From the NCBI RefSeq assembly GCF_012972705.2, contig NZ_JABCSC020000003.1:124001-188000 (forward strand): a stretch of 64,000 bases of DNA. Direction: 5' to 3'. Shown here piece after piece: positions 28,972 through 35,976 of this stretch; position 1 is the first letter of the stretch, and each line of letters begins with the position of its first letter. The position numbers and the translations under genes were made by a program. Source of the DNA: Uliginosibacterium aquaticum. GTDB lineage: Bacteria; Pseudomonadota; Gammaproteobacteria; Burkholderiales; Rhodocyclaceae. Under the pieces are notes generated by a model, which saw only the letters and a list, made by a program, of their open reading frames with translations, did not search any database and had not been told where the DNA came from.

Positions 28972-29592
28972 TCAGGCCGCTTCGCCGAGGCGCGCCGCGG
29001 CCTTGTCGATCTCGGCACGCAGGGCGGTGTAATCGCGCACCACCGGGTACTGCGGGAACTCGCGCACTACGTTTTCGGGCGGGTGCATCAGGATGCCGGC
29101 GTGCGCGGCGCCGAGCATGGCGGTGTCGTTGTAGCTGTCACCGGCGGCGATCACGGTGAAGTTCAGGGCCTTGAAGGCCTCCACGGCGTGGCGCTTCTGG
29201 TCCGGCATGCGCAGGTGGTAATTCACCAGCATGCCCGCCGCATCGGCTTCGAGGCGGTGGCAGAACAGCGTCGGCTGGCCCATCTGCGCCATCAGCGGCT
29301 TGGCGAATTCGTAGAAGGTGTCGGACAGGATCACCACTTGGTAATCACGGCGCAGGCCATCGAGGAACTCGACGCAGCCCTCCATTGGGCCCATCTCGCC
29401 GATCACCTTCTGGATGTCCGGCAGGCCCAGCTTGCGCTCGCGCAGGATAGCCAGGCGGTACTGCATCAGCTTGTCGTAATCCGGCTCGTCGCGGGTGGTG
29501 CGGCGTAGCTCCGGGATGCCGGTGCGTTCGGCGAACTCGATCCAGATTTCAGGGACCAGCACGCCTTCCATGTCGAGACAAACGATCTGCAC
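28972..29592 (-). CDS. thrH: Bifunctional phosphoserine phosphatase/homoserine phosphotransferase ThrH
   Basis: HAD-superfamily enzyme that can dephosphorylate phosphoserine or move the phosphate to homoserine. The 206-residue protein has motif I LDMEGVLVPE (nucleophile Asp7), motif II VILSDTF and motif III/IV GDSYNDTAML. These match the ThrH branch rather than SerB by length and by DMEG instead of DxDST. It may restore threonine or serine synthesis; no amino-acid genes are adjacent. Confidence 0.92.
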   Translation of the reverse strand: MQIVCLDMEGVLVPEIWIEFAERTGIPELRRTTRDEPDYDKLMQYRLAILRERKLGLPDIQKVIGEMGPMEGCVEFLDGLRRDYQVVILSDTFYEFAKPLMAQMGQPTLFCHRLEADAAGMLVNYHLRMPDQKRHAVEAFKALNFTVIAAGDSYNDTAMLGAAHAGILMHPPENVVREFPQYPVVRDYTALRAEIDKAAARLGEAA

Positions 29593-29672
29593 GATGAACC
29601 TTCGGAGCTAAAGTCGAAAACCCGGCATTGTACCCGTCCGGGCAAGCGGGATCATGTGTGCTGCAGCCGCAC

Positions 29673-30131
29673 TCAACAGCCGCAGTGCGCCCAGCCCTTG
29701 AGCTCCAGGCGCTGGCGCCCGGCCCACTGCAGCACCATCAGGTTGCGGTAATCGGTGCCGGCGCAGCTCTTGGCTTTGGGCGAGCAGGCTCGCGTGACTT
29801 CGCTGGCGCTCTGGATGCTCCAGTTGCCGTAGGAGAGCTGCAGGGTCATGCGCTCGCCGGGGCGCGGCGGTTCGTGCTGGGCCGGGAAATACTTTTCGCT
29901 GAACAGGCGCAGGCTGCGCAGGCCGCCGCCTTCCTCGCGGATCAGGGCGTGCTGCTTGTCGTTCTCCCAGCTCCAGAACATCAGTGTCTCGCCCTTCTTC
30001 ACGCCGAAGCTGCAGCCGCACTCCTGCGGGATATCCGTTGTCGTGAGTGGCAGCAGCTTGGGCATGGGCGGCGTTTGGGCCTGGATGCTGGCGGAAGCGA
30101 GCAGGGCGGCCAGCAGGATGGGAATACGCAT
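29673..30131 (-). CDS. Secreted hypothetical protein, cysteine-containing
   Basis: 152-residue protein with a signal peptide (MRIPILLAALLASASIQAQ) and cysteines in ECGCSFG, TRACSPKAKSCAGTDY and a C-terminal HCGC, probably forming disulfides in the periplasm. I do not recognise the family. The repeated acidic/aromatic strand pattern suggests a small beta domain. No partner is evident nearby. Confidence 0.65.
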   Translation of the reverse strand: MRIPILLAALLASASIQAQTPPMPKLLPLTTTDIPQECGCSFGVKKGETLMFWSWENDKQHALIREEGGGLRSLRLFSEKYFPAQHEPPRPGERMTLQLSYGNWSIQSASEVTRACSPKAKSCAGTDYRNLMVLQWAGRQRLELKGWAHCGC

Positions 30132-30205
30132 GAGGAAATCCTTCCGTGAAAGACCCCGGAAATGTAGCAGTTATGCGCGCCAGCACCACCGGGTAAGATC
30201 AGGCC

Positions 30206-30379
30206 ATGAGCCCGACACCTGACCCCCGCCCCGAACCGCCGCGTGAGCCGGATGCTTTTGCCTGCTGTGGCAATGAATGCGGCGAGGCTTGTGTGTGGAC
30301 CATCTACCAGCATGCCCAGCGGCGCTATGCACTGGAGCTGGAAGCCTGGCAGTTGCGCCAGCTGGAGCAGGAAGACTAG
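30206..30379 (+). CDS. Small oxidoreductase-like-domain protein
   Basis: 57-residue protein that resembles the short oxidoreductase-like domain (PF09791 type): a Pro/Glu-rich N-terminus, then CCGNECGEACVWTIYQHAQR with clustered cysteines, and a helical C-terminus. The family is widespread and uncharacterised. The TAG stop (30377-30379) is formed by the left end of the MITE-like element, so the last codons may differ from relatives. Confidence 0.7.
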   Translation: MSPTPDPRPEPPREPDAFACCGNECGEACVWTIYQHAQRRYALELEAWQLRQLEQED

Positions 30380-30647
30380 GGTCTGTTGACATTCATCCGC
30401 CGGTCGCGCTCGTGGCGCTTTGGTCGGGGGGCAAGGCGCTGCGCCGAAGTCAGGGTGGCCCCCTGCCGAGAAGCTGCAACGCAGCTCCACGTCCAAAGCG
30501 TCCGAGCCCGGAGGGGTGAAGCGTATGGCTCGCGCTACTGCGTTGCACTCCTTGTGCGGGGGAGCCACCCCGCACTGCGTCGCGCGCCTTGTCCCGCAAG
30601 CCATACGCTTCACCGCGATCCGGCGAGTGAATGTCAACAGACCCTAG
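30376..30647. mobile_element. MITE-like element with long terminal inverted repeats
   Basis: A 272-base segment bounded by about 28-base inverted repeats that begin CTAGGGTCTGTTGACATTCA; the two ends differ at only two positions. A second inverted pair inside (30515-30530 and 30599-30614, GGTGAAGCGTATGGCT) would fold much of the right half. It contains no gene. The palindromic CTAG ends could represent a 4-base YTAR-type target, as for IS5-family elements (inference). Both flanking genes take their TAG stop from these ends. Confidence 0.8.
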
Positions 30648-31666
30648 ACGCGTTCCGGTTCCACTTCGAGCTTCACGCCGAAGCGGGTGTCGACTTCGCG
30701 GCGCACGGCTTCGGTGAGCTGTTCCACGTCGGCGCGCCGGGCGCCGCCCTGATTGACCATCACCAGCGCCTGTTCCGAGTACATGCCGACCGGGCCGAGC
30801 GCCTTGCCTTTCCAGCCCGCCTGCTCGATCAGCCAGCCGGCGGCAAGCTTGAAGCTGCCATCGAGCTGGCGGTAACTCGGCAGGGCCGGGAAGGTCGCCA
30901 GCAGCTTTTCATGGTGCGGAGCGCTGACCACCGGATTCTTGAAGAAGCTGCCGGCATTGCCGATGCGGGCCGGGTCCGGCAGCTTGCGCTCGCGGATCGC
31001 GATGATCGCGTCGGAGACATCCAGCGGGCTCGGATCGATGATGTGGCGTGCGGCCAGTTCCTTGCTCACGTCGAGATAACGGGTCAGCGGTGTCCACCGC
31101 TTGGGCAGGCGGAAGGTCACCGAGCAGATCGCGAAGCGGCCGGCCGCCTCCTGTTTGAACACGCTGTCGCGGTAGCCGAAATGGCAGCTGTCGAAATCGA
31201 AGCTCACGGTGCTGCCGCTTTTCAGGTCCACGGCCTCCAGCACCAGGAAGCGCTCATACATCTCCAGCCCGTAAGCGCCGATGTTCTGTACCGGTGCGGC
31301 CCCCACCGTACCAGGAATCAGGGACAGGTTCTCCAGCCCGGGCCAGCCCATTTCCAGTGTCCAGCGCACGAACGCATGCCAGTTCTCGCCGGCGCCGGCG
31401 CGCACGAAGTGGTGGTCGTCGTCGCTGCCGATCAGCTCCCGGCCAGGGATGGCCATGCGCAACACGGTGCCTTCAAACCTTTCCGGCAGCAGCATGTTGC
31501 TGCCGCCCCCCAGCACCAGCACGCGATCCCCGTTTAGTTCGCCGCTGCGGACCAGATTGGCGAGCTGGCTGGCGGACAGAATCTCGCCATAGCGGCGAGC
31601 CACGCAGGGCAGGCCGAAAGTGTTCAGCGCGTCGAGCGCAAAGTCGGGCTGGAAGGGAAAGGGCAT
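30644..31666 (-). CDS. murB: UDP-N-acetylenolpyruvoylglucosamine reductase
   Basis: Flavoenzyme that makes UDP-MurNAc for peptidoglycan. The 340-residue protein is a type I (E. coli-like) MurB with [32 protein letters not shown], the proton-donor serine in [10 protein letters not shown] and the C-terminal [15 protein letters not shown]. Its TAG stop at 30644-30646 lies within the right end of the MITE-like element, so the C-terminus (LEVEPERV) may have been trimmed or changed by the insertion. No essential residue is lost. Confidence 0.95.
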   Translation of the reverse strand: MPFPFQPDFALDALNTFGLPCVARRYGEILSASQLANLVRSGELNGDRVLVLGGGSNMLLPERFEGTVLRMAIPGRELIGSDDDHHFVRAGAGENWHAFVRWTLEMGWPGLENLSLIPGTVGAAPVQNIGAYGLEMYERFLVLEAVDLKSGSTVSFDFDSCHFGYRDSVFKQEAAGRFAICSVTFRLPKRWTPLTRYLDVSKELAARHIIDPSPLDVSDAIIAIRERKLPDPARIGNAGSFFKNPVVSAPHHEKLLATFPALPSYRQLDGSFKLAAGWLIEQAGWKGKALGPVGMYSEQALVMVNQGGARRADVEQLTEAVRREVDTRFGVKLEVEPERV

Positions 31667-31682
31667 CGGGTCAGTGGGTAGT

Positions 31683-31732
31683 GAAGCGGGTTTTGTTCAG
31701 CACACACGCATGTGCTGAACAAAACCCGCTTC
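31683..31732 (-). other. 22-bp perfect hairpin overlapping the end of a small ORF
   Basis: Arms 31683-31704 and 31711-31732 are exactly complementary over 22 bases around a 6-base loop; the arm reads GAAGCGGGTTTTGTTCAGCA in its first 20 bases. Read on the minus strand, the upstream arm, loop and first bases of the downstream arm code for the last residues of a 53-residue ORF, and the TGA stop (31697-31699) lies inside the downstream arm. No T run follows, so it looks more like an RNase III-type substrate than a simple terminator. Confidence 0.85.
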
Positions 31733-31858
31733 GTCACGTGCGCGGCGCAGAGCGCGCTTCTCATCCTGGCGGCGAGCCTTGGCGGTTTTTTTGTGCGCGC
31801 CGGCACCGCGGCGTTGTGCCATGGCTGGCACGATCGGATTTCTGGGTTTGAACTGCAT
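31697..31858 (-). CDS. Small basic protein ending inside a hairpin
   Basis: 53-residue, strongly basic product (MQFKPRNPIVPAMAQRRG..., ending VQHMRVC) with AGAAGGGG about 9 bases before the ATG at 31858. Segments such as GAHKKTAKARRQDEKRALRR suggest RNA or ribosome binding, but I cannot name a family. The last dozen codons and the stop lie in a 22-bp perfect stem. This layout resembles arfA/brfA ribosome-rescue genes, whose mRNAs are cut or ended before the stop so that tmRNA controls them, though sequence similarity to ArfA is not seen. Confidence 0.65.
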   Translation of the reverse strand: MQFKPRNPIVPAMAQRRGAGAHKKTAKARRQDEKRALRRARDEAGFVQHMRVC

Positions 31859-31893
31859 TTTTCTACCCCTTCTGAAGGTTTTATGGAAAAGCG

Positions 31894-32142
31894 CTATTGA
31901 TCGGCAAGTTTTGCTATGGCTGCGTGTGCCTCCTTGAGCCCCACAGGATGAATCTCCCGGTAGCAGCGGATAGCCCATGCCGTATGCCCTGTCGCGGCAA
32001 ACCTACGAACGTCATCTATTGTGGCTTGGCCCGCAGCAGGGTACAGCCCGTTTCTGCGCATCGCCGCAATTTTCAAGCGTTGATAAGCCTGCGCGAAAAC
32101 AGCTACGCCCAGCAAGCCGGCAAAAATCCAGAGCAGGGTCAT
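31894..32142 (-). CDS. Membrane-anchored protein with L7/L12 C-terminal-like domain
   Basis: 82-residue protein with one N-terminal membrane helix (LLWIFAGLLGVAVFAQAY) and a C-terminal segment, IDDVRRFAATGHTAWAIRCY followed by GLKEAHAAIAKL, that resembles the ribosomal protein L7/L12 C-terminal fold. Such membrane-tethered copies exist in other bacteria without a known role. Its ATG overlaps the stop of the upstream lipoprotein gene (ATGA), and the small basic ORF lies 35 bases downstream. Confidence 0.7.
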   Translation of the reverse strand: MTLLWIFAGLLGVAVFAQAYQRLKIAAMRRNGLYPAAGQATIDDVRRFAATGHTAWAIRCYREIHPVGLKEAHAAIAKLADQ

Positions 32143-32351
32143 TGAGCGGCTGACTCGGCAGCCTTACGCTGGGCCTCGGCTTGCTGGCTGGCGGCATCGA
32201 TGTCCTGCTGCACTTCCTGCATGGTCTGCTGGCCCTGCTTGATCTCCTCGGCCTTGCCCTTGCCCACGGCGGCGGCGGTGACGGCTGTCTCGGAAACGCC
32301 ACAGGCGCTCAGCACCAGCAGCAGGCAGGATACACAAATCGACTTCTTCAT
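32139..32351 (-). CDS. Small lipoprotein, coiled-coil, unknown
   Basis: 70-residue lipoprotein. The signal ends with LLLVLSAC; the mature part is Ala/Gln/Glu-rich and heptad-like (KAEEIKQGQQTMQEVQQDID), suggesting a short coiled coil in the periplasm. Start at 32351 chosen at the signal peptide. Overlaps the next gene by ATGA. Divergent from rdgC. Confidence 0.65.
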   Translation of the reverse strand: MKKSICVSCLLLVLSACGVSETAVTAAAVGKGKAEEIKQGQQTMQEVQQDIDAASQQAEAQRKAAESAAQ

Positions 32352-32438
32352 TCTCGAGCTCCTTCGCGTCAAGCAGGATGACCGGGGGCAAGCGGACACG
32401 TATCATGCCGCCTTCCTTCAAATACCCTTGATCCCGCC

Positions 32439-33338
32439 ATGTGGTTCCGTAACGTTCAACTCTACCGCCTGCCCGAACAGTGGGACATGACCGCTGATCG
32501 CCTCTCCGAGCAACTCGAACGCCTCACTTTCCAGCCTTGCGGCAGCCAGGATCTGTCCAGCCAGGGCTGGGCGCCGGTGATTCAGGATAGTCTGGTCCAC
32601 AGCGTGGGTGGCCAGTGGCTGATCGCCCTCGGGGTGGAGCAGCGTCTGCTGCCCTCCTCGGTGATCAAGCAGGAATGCGATGATCGCGCCGAAGACATCG
32701 AAGCCCAGCAAGGCTTCAAGCCCGGCCGCAAGCAGATGAAGGAGCTCAAGGAAGCGGTCACAATGGAGCTGATGCCGCGCGCTTTCACGCGCCGCCGCAA
32801 GTCCTACGCTTGGATCGATCCGAAGAATGGCTGGCTGGCCGTCGACGCCTCCAGCCGTACCTCTGCCGAACCGCTGGTTGAAGCCCTGCACAAGGCCCTC
32901 GACGAACTGCCGCTGAAACTCCTGAACACCGAACGCAGCCCCGGCGCGGCAATGACCGACTGGCTCGCCGGCGGCGAAGCCCCGGCTGGTTTCACCATCG
33001 ATCAGGATTGCGAACTGCGCGCCCTCACCGACGAAGCGAGTGCCGTGCGTTATGTGCGCCACAGCCTCGAAGGCGAGGAAATCCGCGAGCACATCGCCAG
33101 CGGCAAGCAAGTGAGCAAGCTGGCGCTGACCTTCGATGACCGCATTAGCTTCATCCTGACCGACAAGTTCGAGATCAAGCGCGTGCAGGCGCTGGATACG
33201 CTCAGCAGCAAGGAAGAGGGCGACGCCAAGAGCCGTGAGGAGCAGTTCGACGCCGACTTTGCGCTGATGAGCCTGGAGCTCGGCAAGCTCTTCCCGGCGC
33301 TTCTGGACGCGCTGGGTGGCGAAGTGAAGACGATCTGA
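32439..33338 (+). CDS. rdgC: Recombination-associated protein RdgC
   Basis: Ring-shaped DNA-binding protein that limits RecA loading. The 299-residue product starts MWFRNVQLYRLPEQWDM and has the family stretches QRLLPSSVIKQECDDRAEDIEAQQG (seen in part) and AFTRRRKSYAWIDPKNGWLAVD. Divergent from the lipoprotein gene at 32139. A GTAG-headed REP lies just after its stop. Confidence 0.95.
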   Translation: MWFRNVQLYRLPEQWDMTADRLSEQLERLTFQPCGSQDLSSQGWAPVIQDSLVHSVGGQWLIALGVEQRLLPSSVIKQECDDRAEDIEAQQGFKPGRKQMKELKEAVTMELMPRAFTRRRKSYAWIDPKNGWLAVDASSRTSAEPLVEALHKALDELPLKLLNTERSPGAAMTDWLAGGEAPAGFTIDQDCELRALTDEASAVRYVRHSLEGEEIREHIASGKQVSKLALTFDDRISFILTDKFEIKRVQALDTLSSKEEGDAKSREEQFDADFALMSLELGKLFPALLDALGGEVKTI

Positions 33339-33341
33339 TCT

Positions 33342-33393
33342 TGTAGGAGCGGCTTTCGCCGCGCATGTCGTTCGCTACCCAAACCGCTCCTAC
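33342..33393. repeat. Imperfect inverted pair of GTAGGAGCGG REP elements
   Basis: Starts GTAGGAGCGGCTTTCGCCGC just after the rdgC stop and ends with the inverted copy ACCGCTCCTAC. The same GTAGGAGCGGC family as the palindrome at 12549. Located between co-directional genes. Confidence 0.65.
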
Positions 33394-33405
33394 TGTATTT
33401 CAATC

Positions 33406-33891
33406 ATGAAAGCCTACCTGGCCGGCCCCGATGTGTTCCGCCCCGACGTTTTGCGTTGGGCGGAAGACGCACGTGCCCTGTGCGCGGCGCGGGGCGTTGA
33501 GGCCCTGATCCCGCTGGATGGGGATGCCACCACTCCGGCCGGCATCTACGCGCAGAACATCGCCATGATCCGCGCGGCCGACGTGGTGCTGGCCAACCTG
33601 AATGCCTTTCGTGGCGCCGAGCCGGACTCCGGCACCAGCTTTGAGGTCGGCTTTGCGCTGGCGCTAGGCAAGCCGGTGATTGGCTATGTGGACGAAGCCT
33701 GCAGCCATGCCGCGCGCGTCGCGCGTTGGCAAGGGGCTGAACTGACTCAGAACGAGGGCCACGTGCTTGATCGCGACGGCCTGAGCGTGGAGAACTTCGG
33801 CCTGCCGCTCAACCTCATGCTGGCCGTGCCGGCGAAGATTGTGGTGGGCGGGTTGGACGAAGCTCTGGCTGCGATGCCGGCCGGCCTGTAG
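33406..33891 (+). CDS. Nucleoside 2-deoxyribosyltransferase
   Basis: 161-residue protein of the NDT family, which transfers 2-deoxyribose between bases or hydrolyses the bond. It has the start MKAYLAGPDVFRPD, the VVLANLNAFRG strand, and DSGTSFEVGFALALGKPVIGY with the catalytic glutamate in SFEVG. The TAG stop is the GTAG head of another REP element. Likely nucleotide salvage or clean-up. Confidence 0.9.
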   Translation: MKAYLAGPDVFRPDVLRWAEDARALCAARGVEALIPLDGDATTPAGIYAQNIAMIRAADVVLANLNAFRGAEPDSGTSFEVGFALALGKPVIGYVDEACSHAARVARWQGAELTQNEGHVLDRDGLSVENFGLPLNLMLAVPAKIVVGGLDEALAAMPAGL

Positions 33892-33909
33892 GGCTGGCTT
33901 TAGCCGGCC
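33888..33909. repeat. REP-like palindrome abutting the NDT stop
   Basis: GTAGGGCTGGCTTTAGCCGGCC, whose TAG is the stop codon of the NDT gene. It is a close relative of the repeat at 3359 (GTAGGGCCGGCTTCAGCCGGC). Confidence 0.65.
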
Positions 33910-33956
33910 AGGCCCAAGCAGTCACCGCATCTGCGGCCAAGGCCGCAGCGGCAAAA

Positions 33957-34925
33957 TCAGCGCCCCAGAATCCGGTCAATCACCGCGTCCGTGCGTGCCG
34001 CGCTTGCACCGGTGGAGAGCGCTTCGGCGCGGCCCAGCAGACAGTCCGTCACGTTCTGGATCAGTGGCTGCTGCACATGGGCCGGATTCGGGATGGCGAA
34101 GGCCTGTTCGCCTTCGGCATTGAAGAGGCGCAGCGGGCTGTCGTCGAATGTAGCGAACACGATGCGCCCCGCATCGCCCACGATCTCGCAGCGATCGAGC
34201 CGGTCACCGGCCGCAAAACACCAACTGGCGCTGGCCGATATCCCGTTTTCGAAGCGCAGCACGGCGCTCACCGTGTCTTCCGCTGGCAGGCCGGCATGGC
34301 TGGCCGCAAAGCCGTGCACATCCGTTACCGGGCCAAACAGGTAGTCGAGAAAATCGAGCTGGTGCGAGCCCATGTCCACGAAGCGTCCGCCGCCGGAGAG
34401 GGCTGGATTTACGCGCCAGCCCGGTCCGTCCGGATCGAGGTCCTCGGCCGGGATCGGCTGATGCAGTTGCAGGTTTGCATAGCGCGGTGCGCCGATGGCA
34501 CCACTGGCGAGCAAGGCCTGGATTTTCTGGAAGCGCGGCATGGCACGCCGGTAATAAGCGGAGAACAGCGGCACGCCGCGTGCAGCGAAGGCTTCCACCA
34601 TCTGCAGGCTCTGGGCATGGTTCAGGCTCAGCGGTTTTTCCACATAGCAGGGCTTGCCGGCCTCGGCGCACAACAGGGCGAGCGGCAGGTGGGCGCCGGG
34701 CGGGGTGGCGACATAGACCGCATCCACCTCCGGATCGGCGATCAGAAGGGCCGCGTCGTCGTAGCTGCGCGCGATGCCGTGGCGACGCGCGTAATCGGCG
34801 GCGAGCTCGCCATTGCGGCGCATGACGGCCACCAGTTGCGAGCCCTCGGCTTTCTTGAAGCCTGGGCCGCTTTTCACTTCGGTCACTTCACCACAACCGA
34901 GAATTCCCCAGCGGATGGTTTTCAC
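33957..34925 (-). CDS. Gfo/Idh/MocA-family oxidoreductase
   Basis: 322-residue NAD(P)-dependent sugar or cyclitol oxidoreductase. The N-terminal Rossmann domain has GILGCGEVTEVKSGPG, and EKPLSLNHAQSL contains the conserved catalytic lysine (EKP). The C-terminal alpha/beta domain includes DMGSHQLDFLDYLFG, with the active-site histidine. Substrate cannot be told. Convergent with the NDT gene and adjacent to a small hypothetical gene. Confidence 0.9.
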   Translation of the reverse strand: MKTIRWGILGCGEVTEVKSGPGFKKAEGSQLVAVMRRNGELAADYARRHGIARSYDDAALLIADPEVDAVYVATPPGAHLPLALLCAEAGKPCYVEKPLSLNHAQSLQMVEAFAARGVPLFSAYYRRAMPRFQKIQALLASGAIGAPRYANLQLHQPIPAEDLDPDGPGWRVNPALSGGGRFVDMGSHQLDFLDYLFGPVTDVHGFAASHAGLPAEDTVSAVLRFENGISASASWCFAAGDRLDRCEIVGDAGRIVFATFDDSPLRLFNAEGEQAFAIPNPAHVQQPLIQNVTDCLLGRAEALSTGASAARTDAVIDRILGR

Positions 34926-34935
34926 GTTCTATTCC

Positions 34936-35124
34936 TTATCTTTCTGTCGACAGCTTGGCCGGCGGTACGATGCCACGGGCCTGCATCAGCTCGAGCACAC
35001 CAGCCGGGATCGGCCGGCAACGGCAATGCTGTGCATGGGCAAGATGCCAGGCGATGCGTTGTTCCGCCGTGGCCTGTTCCGGCATGCGGTGCGCGGCATG
35101 CCATTCGCGGTTGAGACCAGCCAT
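34936..35124 (-). CDS. Small conserved hypothetical protein
   Basis: 62-residue protein starting MAGLNREWHAAHRMP and containing RIAWHLAHAQHCRCRPIP, a histidine/cysteine-rich core that I recall from small proteobacterial proteins without assigned function. It sits between the LOG gene and the oxidoreductase gene on the same strand with short gaps, so it is probably co-transcribed. Metal binding by the His/Cys residues is possible. Confidence 0.65.
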   Translation of the reverse strand: MAGLNREWHAAHRMPEQATAEQRIAWHLAHAQHCRCRPIPAGVLELMQARGIVPPAKLSTER

Positions 35125-35134
35125 CCGGCTCTCC

Positions 35135-35863
35135 TCAGAGGTTCAGCATCAGCTCGTGCTCGTCCGGCAGATCATTGAAACCGCGCCGTTCGTAGTGCTT
35201 GAAGATCGCGGCAACGATCTCCTCCGGGTCGTCGATGATCTGGATCAGGTCCATGTCGGCCGGGTTGATCATTTTTTCGGTCACCAGCGTATTGCGGAAC
35301 CAGTCGATCAGGCCGGCCCAGAAGTCCTTGCAGACGAGGATCACCGGAATCTTGCGGCCCTTGCCGGTCTGGATCAGGGTCAGCGCTTCCATCACTTCAT
35401 CCAGCGTACCGAAGCCGCCGGGCATCACCACATAGGCCTGGGCGAAGCGCACGAACATCACCTTGCGCGGGAAGAAGTGGCGGAAGGTCTGAGACACGTC
35501 CTGATACGGATTGCCGCTCTGCTCGTGAGGCAGCTGAATGTTCAGGCCTACTGAGGGGCTTTTGCCGGCAAAGGCGCCCTTGTTGGCCGCTTCCATGATG
35601 CCGGGGCCGCCGCCCGAGATCACCGAGAAGCCGGAGTCCGAGAGTCGGCGGGCGATTTTTTCGGTGAGCTCGTAATAAGGGTGATCAGGTTTGGTGCGGG
35701 CCGAGCCGAAGATCGACACGGCCGGGCGGATCGGCTTCAGGCGCTCAGTGGCCTCGACGAACTCTGACATAATCCCGAAGATCCGCCAGGCCTCGCGGGC
35801 CAGTTCGCCTTGCTCGGCAAGCGAAGGGGCGCGAAAGGGCGGTAGCTTGTGTTTGGTACTCAT
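35135..35863 (-). CDS. LOG-family (TIGR00730) nucleoside 5'-monophosphate phosphoribohydrolase
   Basis: 242-residue Rossmann-fold protein with the LOG motifs GGGPGIMEAANKGAF and PGGFGTLDEVMEAL, which hold the substrate phosphate and the catalytic residues. Family members release free cytokinin bases or hydrolyse AMP-like nucleotides; they were formerly annotated lysine decarboxylase. The plant-linked context is suggestive but does not prove cytokinin activation. Divergent from polA. Confidence 0.88.
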   Translation of the reverse strand: MSTKHKLPPFRAPSLAEQGELAREAWRIFGIMSEFVEATERLKPIRPAVSIFGSARTKPDHPYYELTEKIARRLSDSGFSVISGGGPGIMEAANKGAFAGKSPSVGLNIQLPHEQSGNPYQDVSQTFRHFFPRKVMFVRFAQAYVVMPGGFGTLDEVMEALTLIQTGKGRKIPVILVCKDFWAGLIDWFRNTLVTEKMINPADMDLIQIIDDPEEIVAAIFKHYERRGFNDLPDEHELMLNL

Positions 35864-35976
35864 GGCTCATCCTGTTCTTGTCGGACTTGAGCAGACAGTC
35901 TGCGTGCAATTCGCCGTATCAGGCAAGCCGCTTGCCCGGCTTTCATTCTTTCCCAGTCCGTATTCCAGAATCCACC

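Noticed and set aside
31697-31858. Direct assignment as ArfA
   Set aside because: The product lacks the ArfA KNKKGKG-type C-terminal signature; only the gene layout is similar.
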